The notes under the pieces are model-generated. The model was not told where the DNA came from, did not search any database, and saw nothing but the letters and a program-made list of their open reading frames with translations. A DNA stretch of 64,000 nt, taken from positions 832,078,071-832,142,070 of the forward strand of contig CM062816.1 in NCBI GenBank assembly GCA_031772625.1, written 5' to 3'. A program made the position numbers and the translations under genes. Shown piece after piece: positions 56,631 through 64,000 of the stretch (position 1 is the stretch's first letter; each line of letters begins with the position of its first letter). This stretch comes from Pinus tabuliformis (taxonomy: Eukaryota; Streptophyta; Pinopsida; Pinales; Pinaceae).

Positions 56631-59490
56631 GGATTCATGTGGTGTAATAAATGGTGATGTGTCTCTTTTGTCTATTTGTTTAAACATTGTTTTTTCTTCT
56701 TATGTTATTCTAAATATCTGAATTAATCAATAGAAACTGTGATAAATAGGATTCATTATTTAGAGGCCCTATTTTGGTTGTTGTTAATTTTAATGTTTTC
56801 CACTGAAGTCAAATCAAGGAATTCTTAATTGCTCCTTGATTTCTACAGAACCCTACTCTTTTGCTATTCCACCATTCATTTAATTTCTAAAGAGATCCAG
56901 TTGGTGCAACCTAGCTTGCCCTGTGAAAACTCCTCTAAAAATTGATGCAAAACTCCAGTTTAATTTATAGACTCTATAGCCCAATGGAATTATAACACTA
57001 AAATCAACCAAATCTTTCAAACAAAACACAAACAAGTACAATCATAACTAGCCTAAAACTTACACTAAAACCAAGCTAAATTAAACGGAGAGATCCCTCT
57101 CTGAAGCTGACAGGGCTAGATCCTAGCTTCCAAAGTGGTTTTGATGTTGTCCAATGTGTTCACTCCCTCAACCTCAAAAATACTGAACAACAACAGAATG
57201 TGTGAGTGAATGATGTCCAAATGAGGTGTGAGGTCTCTTCTATTTATACAATTCGTTGTGGGTGAAGAGACACATCCATTGGGCTTCTTGAGCCTACATT
57301 AATCTAAGGCCGACCTGAACAATTTGCACGTGGGAGAATAAATTCAAAATCATACTTTTGCTTGTTCGAATGAGATGATCTTTATATCAATCTTGGACCT
57401 CTCGAAAAGAGGAATCCAATGCAATCACCATCTCCATCAAATGAGTTGTCCCAAGGTGGAATTTGGCCCTAGTTGCCAATTTTAACATCTTTATTGTTAT
57501 TTCTCTTGTTGTTGAAATGTCTTAACAAATGTTTATGGAGCAAGAATTTGGTAGGATCTCTCTATTTTACATTATGTTATCCTTGGGACGATGTTTATGG
57601 ATGTATTACTTCTTTATGCTTGGTTAAATGCATATACATTTCATTCCGAGAAATCATAATCTTCGTAAGCATTGAATCTTATCTGCTCTAGCAATATCCT
57701 TAGCTATATTTCTAAAATTTGGGACAGCAAGGAAAGTGCCTTTGGGGCTTGAGCACTTCAACCTCAATTGCCATATCCTCCATCATTTTGATAGCCTCCC
57801 ATGAACATTGATTTGATCTCATATGCCCAGTGATAACACACTAGTCTCCATTCCTTCCATCCATTTTATTTACTCAACTCATAAAAAATTGTTTTGCTAT
57901 AACCATCTCTCCATTTCACCTTGAACTTGCACAAGTTCTAGCAATCCTATTTTAGGGAAGCCCTTGTTGAACCAAAGGAGGGCCATCCTAAAGTGAAGAA
58001 GAGGGTTTATGAGGTGATAGTGGCCTACCTCTTAGTTCCATTGAAGGCTTGCTTGAGCTTTAGGATTTTATCTAAAGAAGTGAGGGTTTGTGTGATAACA
58101 AAGCTTAGTTTAGAAAAAGATAGAAAAGGGGAAAAGCATGCCATGTCACCACCTAGAAAAGACCTCAAGTAAACTGCTCTTCTTCCATGGTGGAAGACGC
58201 AAAGAATCTCAATGAGTGCACACCACTTCTCTAACTCATGATAGACAAAAAAAACCACAATTGGGAGCTAGGAAACCTCCTTAAACCATGTGCTACTTAG
58301 AGAAGATGAGACAAGGGAAAAGCATGCTTGAACTAGAAAAGGTAATGTCCAAGAAAAGCATCCAAGTGGCATCCACCTAGGCACATTTTTCCAAGAATGA
58401 AAAGCTTTTGTTTTGAGAGAAAATACACCAAAGGAAACTTCCTAGAACATAAGATTTCTGCAATCTGGTAAAAGCTTACTTACAAATGTGGTGCACTACC
58501 CAAGAATAGATGCCACATGTCAAAAAGCACCATGATCCTCAAAGAATCCTTTCAAGTCGAAGCACTCCATTATGACTCCAAACAAATGACACATGTTCAC
58601 AAGCAAGGCACACAACATCTAGGTCAAAAGATAGGATAATATCGTGATAAAGCACATGTTAGGACTCGATTAGGGTACACATCTCCATTGCTAAAAATAG
58701 ATTGCATTACAAAAAATCAAAGTGCTCAAAATCTTCTAAAACTTTAACAAATCTTCTTGCTACTAACCTAAGGTACTTGGTATACTTAGACATGGGAAAA
58801 GGCAAAAACCTTAATTTTCCATGGCCTCCGATCCGCCAAAATTGGCACACACAAGTTCGCCTCCATTAAGAGTATCCAAATATATAATCAATTTCGAGAA
58901 AGAAAACCCCTATTTTCTTGTTCTCTAATATTTATACTATGGACTTCTCCATAAAGGTTATCTAGAAACATGATCAATCTCCAAAAATAAGACTTTCTAA
59001 AGAAAGAAAATTTCCTAGAATAGCAAATCTCAAAAATATGAAAGTAACCTTTTGAAGCCCTCACCCTCCCAACCATCAAATATTGCAGGACAAACCTGTT
59101 AAACTCAAGAAAGTCATTTACTCTATATGAATGTGCATTTATCCTTAAAGATCTTGTGCAAGAAACATGTTTAACCTTTAACAATGAGAATGAAAAATCA
59201 TGACCATGTGCTAACTCTAGCTAAAGAACTCACAAACCTTCAATTTTAAATCATCCACTAATGTATTCACAAACCGTCAATGCTAAATTGATCCATATTG
59301 TATCCACAAACATTTGGTGTTGAATCAATCATGATGCACTTTTGAGAGGATAACTCTATATATAATAAAACCTAACCCAAGGAGTTGTGCCCCTAGAGAG
59401 TATTTGCTAACACCAACATGATAGACAACAAAGCAAAGGGGCATCACAAATGGCATTTAAGTGCCATTATGGCCACAAATCCATATTATC
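56631..59490. other. no recognised gene or element
   Basis: TATTTATAC near 57240 could be the TATA box of a minus-strand LTR, followed on that strand by a plausible leader (to about 57050), but no second LTR was seen. Other frames (57473-57691, 58025-58258, 58888-59184) are unsupported. Confidence 0.35.
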
Positions 59491-60338
59491 CAAGATTTTA
59501 AAACTTAGTCAACTAGGACTTGGACTTGACCAAGTTGACCCTCACATGTTCAACACTCAACCATCTAAATAGAACAACTAGTTTGATACCAGACTAGTCG
59601 AGTCATACAATTCAGACTTTGAATCAACTGCGTTGGCACCTACACGTTTTAACTAGGCCATTTAGTCCTGAATTTGGCAAATTGTACACTGACCCGACCA
59701 ATGCAATACCAAACCAGTCTAGTCATAGACCAACTCAATCGAGTAGTACCCTACAATCCAATGATGCATATTTTGAGGGTAAACTTTAATTTTTTTAAAT
59801 TACACCTAATAACTAATTTCACTCATCCTAAACCCTAAAACTCATTGCAAAGAGACCATTGTCCCTTCTATTTGCCTAACACCTCTCTCATTGAGCATAT
59901 GTAAGCAAGAGGTATTTTTGGAGCAGCAATTAAGACTATGACTTAGAGTGATCTTGGAGCTTGTTTAGCAATCCTTGTATGTGTTTGATAAATGATATGC
60001 CGTAGGCCACTAGCTTGTAGCATGTTGTTTTCCGGATGCTAGAAGCCATTTAGAGCCTTGTTGATTATGTCATTTGTTTCAAATATGTATCACATTCAGC
60101 ACCATTTTGATGTATTGACCCTTACTAGTTGACTTTACATATTTTGTCTCTAATGGTTGGGAATCACAGTTTAGAATATTTAAAATAATTATTTTCATTA
60201 AAATTTTAATATTTTATGTATTCTGTCGTAAACCAAGCCACAAAAATTCAAATTGGTCTAAGTCAGTGCCAAGTCAAAATCCAATTCCAAGTTGACCATT
60301 GACCAATTTCGAGTCTGAGTCCAAATTTTGAGACATTG
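59491..60338 (+). mobile_element. hAT-family relative, copy 4 (TTGACC/CTTGGTC termini)
   Basis: The left end CAAGATTTTAAAACTTAGTC and the right end (minus strand) CAATGTCTCAAAATTTGGAC are loosely inverted. Subterminal motifs are TTGACC and CTTGG. Flanking 8-mers ATATTATC and ATCTTAGC agree at six of eight places. The middle (about 60030-60125, GGATGCTAGAAGCCATTTAG) clearly matches copy 3 on its minus strand. No coding frame. Confidence 0.5.
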
Positions 60339-60672
60339 ATCTTAGCGAACATAACTCCAACATCCTCTTTAAGATTGACTTGGCAACACAAACAAGGAAA
60401 GATGGCATAAGGATATTTGACCTAGTAAATCTTGCAGCACAAATATGATAATCTAATAATTGTCATTCAAGGACACCTCCCTGAGGATTGAAGACAAGTT
60501 CCCTACATTATTGGGCATCCCCAATGTACTAGAAGTAGAAATGTCTAAACAATATCACATGTAAAATTTTTACAAAAGCAAAGGGGAAATGCACAAAAAT
60601 TATGTGTTAACCCTAATTTGACTAACCTAACCTACTACCCACAAACAAATCCTTCTAATCCTTCCTACTGAC
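60339..60672. other. spacer between two hAT-family copies
   Basis: Non-coding. No feature seen. Confidence 0.4.
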
Positions 60673-61686
60673 CAATGTTATCAGAACCAAATCGGTGATC
60701 GAATCGAAAAACCCTCTAAACCAAGAACCAATAAAAAAATCGGACCAAAAAACCGGTCGACCAAAAACATAAAATATTCAAATTTTAAATAAAAGAATAC
60801 ATATTCATGTGCATCCATATCAATCCAAACCATTTATGCACAAATAAGCAAAAGTTTTCATTTATATAGGATGTAAGGGTGCATATAACCAAAATAGTAT
60901 TGAGTGTAATCCATCTCTGAACCAAAAATACATCAACAAACAAGCTCTAAATGGCCTCTAGCATCCAAAAAAAGCATGTTACAACAAATACCTACCTACC
61001 ATCAAAATAATTGCCTATATTGTGATCTTTGTCATCAATATTACCCACTAAGCATTAAAATAATATAGAAAAGACATAGCATGTCAAGTCAATTTTTTGT
61101 TTGAGTGATGGAAAAAAAATAGTAGGATCATGATAGAGGAGTTTAACAACCAATGTCACTAACATCAAGGTGCATAGAGGACTTGGTGCTCTTGATTAAA
61201 TACTAGTTCCATACCTTCATACATGACAAAATCCAATGGAAACATTGCAATCCCCCCAATCTTGAATTATTGAAAACTTTTATGTCTGATGGATTTTGAG
61301 TGAGATCTAAAATTCTACTTTCCCCTTATGAAATCCAATGAGGTTGTTACTACTCTCAATCATCTTGAGTCATTTCATGGTAATGTTATAAATTTAAATA
61401 ATGACTTTAAGAATTGCATAGCAATACTAGGGCCATAGGCTTGAATATTAGGCTGCCCAACTAAAAAATTATTGTTTTTTTCAACAAAAAAAATTGTGTT
61501 TGGATTCTAGAACATCTTTAGTCAAATTGTATGGAATCGGTCACTTCAATACAAGACTGGCCAGTTCAGTGAGAAAAGGCCAGTACAGTACCAAACCTGC
61601 CATTTCCAATTCCAAACCTTGAACCAAACCGATTGACCCCCAAACCAGTCGGTTACACCGGTTGTAGTTTGGTTCCAATAACTGTG
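60673..61686 (-). mobile_element. hAT-family relative, copy 3 (ACCGGTT-type termini)
   Basis: The internal 450 bp (about 61020-61480) is the reverse complement of the core of copies 1 and 2 (blocks ATGGCCCTAGTATTG and ACCTTGATGTTAGTGACATT). The ends differ: CAATGTTATCAGAACCAAAT on the left and, on the minus strand, CACAGTTATTGGAACCAAAC on the right. Subterminal AACCGGT/CCGGTT and GGCCAGT motifs replace the GGGAGCG motifs. No clear 8-bp duplication. No transposase. Confidence 0.65.
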
Positions 61687-62640
61687 ATGTTCCTATTTCT
61701 AGTGTTCCTTATGGCATGGTTAGGATGGACTTTCAAGGTTGGAGCAGCCAGGTCAGAGGTGCAGGTATACTTCATCAGCGGGCCCAAGGGCTTTTGGACA
61801 TGATTTATGGGGTCGAGAAGAGTTCACTTGCAATATTCCATCACCAGGATTGAATCCGCACAACTCGCTTCTTGTTCCATTGCATTCTAATAATTCTCGT
61901 AAAACGGGGTTATTATTGTGCCTAACTCAATTAATTACACTTAATGTGGCATTCCGAGAGGAATACTTGACGAAACACCCTAGTATAATAGCTCATTGGA
62001 ACCAAAATGAAAAGATCTACAAGTTGGGATGGTTAGTGGGGATTTTCAGTGACCTGAGGAGGCATGGCGGCCAATTTACCATTTTCCCACATTAAAAAAA
62101 TATTTTAATTGAATTGAAAAGAGGGAAATGTGCTCAAAAATTAAAATAATAATAAAATAAGAGCTTCTAGAGGGGTCCATCAGATCTAAAAAAGAGGAGG
62201 AGGCCATTAGAGAACATCTTGGATTGGAGCATTGTCTTGTGTGAGAGACTTGAGAACTTGGTTCTCTACTTCAGTAGCCCCAAGACAGAAACCCTCGGGT
62301 GATTTTGGTGAGAGTGGACAAAAACCCACCTCATCCCCTTGGTGGATTCAGACTGAATTTACAGTTGCAGTGATTGATTTCAGTTCCATTTTGGGAGGGC
62401 CCGTGCAACATCAGAACAGATTCTCAAGGCCAGCTTTTCATCTCAGCTATATTGGTTGTATTTGCATGTAAACCCAGTTTATCTATTATAATAAAAGTTG
62501 AGATTGTTCCTGTTCATCTTGTTGTTATTTTGCCACATTCTAATGGTTATATTTTTACATGGCAATGTTTTGTTAAAGGAATGATAATTTTGAGGAGAAA
62601 TTCTGGTTGAGTTAGATTTCTACAAAACTTAGTCAAATAT
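61687..62640. other. unassigned, weak open frames
   Basis: The plus-strand frames 61739-62095 and 62232-62610 are not recognised. The part at 62200-62460 has exon-like composition but no splice or domain evidence. Confidence 0.3.
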
Positions 62641-62651
62641 CCCGTTTCAGA

Positions 62652-62840
62652 TATTACAATAATACTGCTACTGACAAAATAAAAGAATCCATCACCTACA
62701 TGTTTAGATTAAAAAACAGCAGCTTGGGAAGACTGATTCTTTGCAAGAACAACTTAGGAGGACTGTATTTTCACTATAGCAGCCTGGGAGGACCATAGAA
62801 CTAACTTTTACCAGCAACAGAGACTGGGATGACTGACTTC
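62652..62840. repeat. imperfect tandem repeat of about 40-45 bp
   Basis: Units share AGCAGCTTGGGAAGACTGAT, AACAACTTAGGAGGACTGTA, AGCAGCCTGGGAGGACCATA and CAGAGACTGGGATGACTGAC. Confidence 0.55.
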
Positions 62841-63273
62841 CATTTAGGTAAATCTTGGAAAATAAGTTATCATCAGTCTAAACTTGGGAAAAGATGTACA
62901 GCAGAGGGTTCATCATTTCGTTCATTGATGAGTCTGAAGTTCAACTATGCTTTTAATTTCAATAGTGATGAGAAATAATGATTTGTCCATTATTGTTCAT
63001 ACTACATGTCCAAGCTGTATTTTTAGTTTTCTAATAATCCGATTTGTTATTTATGCATTTTAATTGTTATGTGTGAGTGAATCCACTGGCCTGGCAACTT
63101 CTGTTGCATGCCTTAATTGATGTGCCTACCAGGTCAGGTGCCATAATCATCTCCGACCAGTCTATACTGTGTACCATCTACAAAGTGAGCAAAGTTCCCA
63201 GGGGTTTCCCTGCAACACATTCCTTGGAAAAATTATAAATGTGTGTGTCTGTGGATGCCTATCCCATGTTCTA

Positions 63274-63530
63274 GTGGATCTCCAAGATATCTTAAATCCT
63301 TGTTCCCCTTAAAATACTTAGCCAAATATATAATCTCTATCCCTCTATGCCCTGAAAATTCCAGGGGATCTCCAAGATATCCTAAATCTTTGTTCCCCTT
63401 TAAAATACTCAGCTAAATATATAATCTCTATCCCTGGAAATTCCAGGGGACCTCCAGGCTCCAAGCCATCCTCAATTTTTGTTCCTCAATAACATACTTT
63501 GCAAAATATATACAAATATATAATGATGTA
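63274..63530. repeat. tandem repeat of about 85-90 bp, three units
   Basis: Units start at GATCTCCAAGATATC (about 63277 and 63367) and, more diverged, GACCTCCAGGCTCC (about 63449). They share CTTGTTCCCCTT, AAATATATAATCTCTATCCC and AAATTCCAGGGG. Confidence 0.75.
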
Positions 63531-64000
63531 ACATAAAGCAATGTCTGATACCCACATTTAAACAACCCCAACCAACTACGAACTCAGTGATGCACACAGA
63601 AAGCCCCAATAAAAATTGCACTGGATAACTTTCCTAGAAACAAAGTTGAGTAAAGCAATATTGTAATTCGTAATTAATAATACCCCTTCCTGCCAAGAGT
63701 TAAGTTAATAAGTACCAACCATGAGTAACACATAGAACATTCTCTTGTGGAAATTTATCTGCCAGTGCTTGAATCGTTTTTGAGTATCTCTCGTGCGCTT
63801 TTTCAGTTTTCTCTGGCCAATGGGGCAGCTGCATGCAACCATATAAATGACAAGAATCAAACCTCAGAAGTTCTGTATGATACCCATTAATGCCATTTGA
63901 AAGAATTTAGATAGAAAAAAGCTTCTCCAAACTGCCCAGAGAAGAAATGTAAAAGACAACTGCCAAGATGCCACACAATAAAATCACATATCAGAAAATT
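63531..64000. other. no recognised feature
   Basis: Mixed-composition non-coding sequence to the window end. No repeats or frames of note. Confidence 0.4.

Noticed and set aside
61739..62095. 118-residue plus frame as a host gene
   Set aside because: No domain, splice signal or codon pattern could be recognised.

Overview
This is a eukaryotic, plant-type intergenic window made almost entirely of transposable elements stacked on and inside one another. No intact host gene, tRNA or rRNA gene was found. Evidence for a plant: a LINE with a DUF4283/CCHC ORF1 and a C-terminal plant-type RNase H, Ty3/gypsy and Ty1/copia polyprotein remains, LTRs starting TGTAATA.CCC, initiator-Met primer sites, a TRIM, a tRNA-type SINE and several non-autonomous hAT elements. 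The very large, old, stop-riddled LTR elements suggest a big repeat-rich genome, perhaps a gymnosperm; that guess is weak.

Layout. 0-2.2 kb: the 3' end of a Ty3/gypsy element (integrase tail, polypurine tract, LTR). 2.2-11.2 kb: a gag-only Ty3 element whose two 3.4-kb LTRs are longer than its 2.1-kb interior. 11.2-13.7 kb: nothing recognised. 13.7-15.7 kb: nested tandem repeats. 16.0-17.5 kb: a decayed gypsy gag-RT fragment. 18.0-28.5 kb: a minus-strand gypsy gag-protease element with LTRs, PBS and a probable 5-bp target duplication. A 6.8-kb LINE (20.3-27.2 kb, 15-bp target duplication) is inserted in its leader and a SINE (28.0-28.3 kb, 19-bp target duplication) in its 5' LTR.

30.1-38 kb: a Ty1/copia element with decayed gag-pol and several polypurine tracts; its 5' LTR is split by a 1.5-kb inverted-repeat (foldback) element. 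42.1-44.4 kb: a hAT-like element carrying two 343-bp TRIMs inside a 670-bp tandem duplication. 44.4-48.4 kb: minus-strand gypsy LTRs, a LINE scrap and a copia gag-protease scrap. 48.4-51.7 kb: a plus-strand gag-only copia element inserted into a minus-strand copia element (51.7-53.1+ kb) whose LTR is dense in TTGAC motifs. 53.6-55.1 kb: a clean hAT copy with a perfect 8-bp target duplication. 59.5-61.7 kb: two more relatives of the hAT family. The remaining stretches are AT-rich, with short tandem repeats near 62.7 and 63.3 kb.

How they work together: nothing here forms a pathway. The order of insertion can be read (LINE and SINE into gypsy; foldback into copia LTR; TRIM into hAT; copia into copia). 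A recurring theme is LTR elements that kept gag but lost RT and integrase and so would depend on proteins supplied in trans. The most unusual items are the hAT family with exchanged terminal blocks, the foldback element, the LINE with a third coiled-coil ORF, and the TRIM with a usable empty site.
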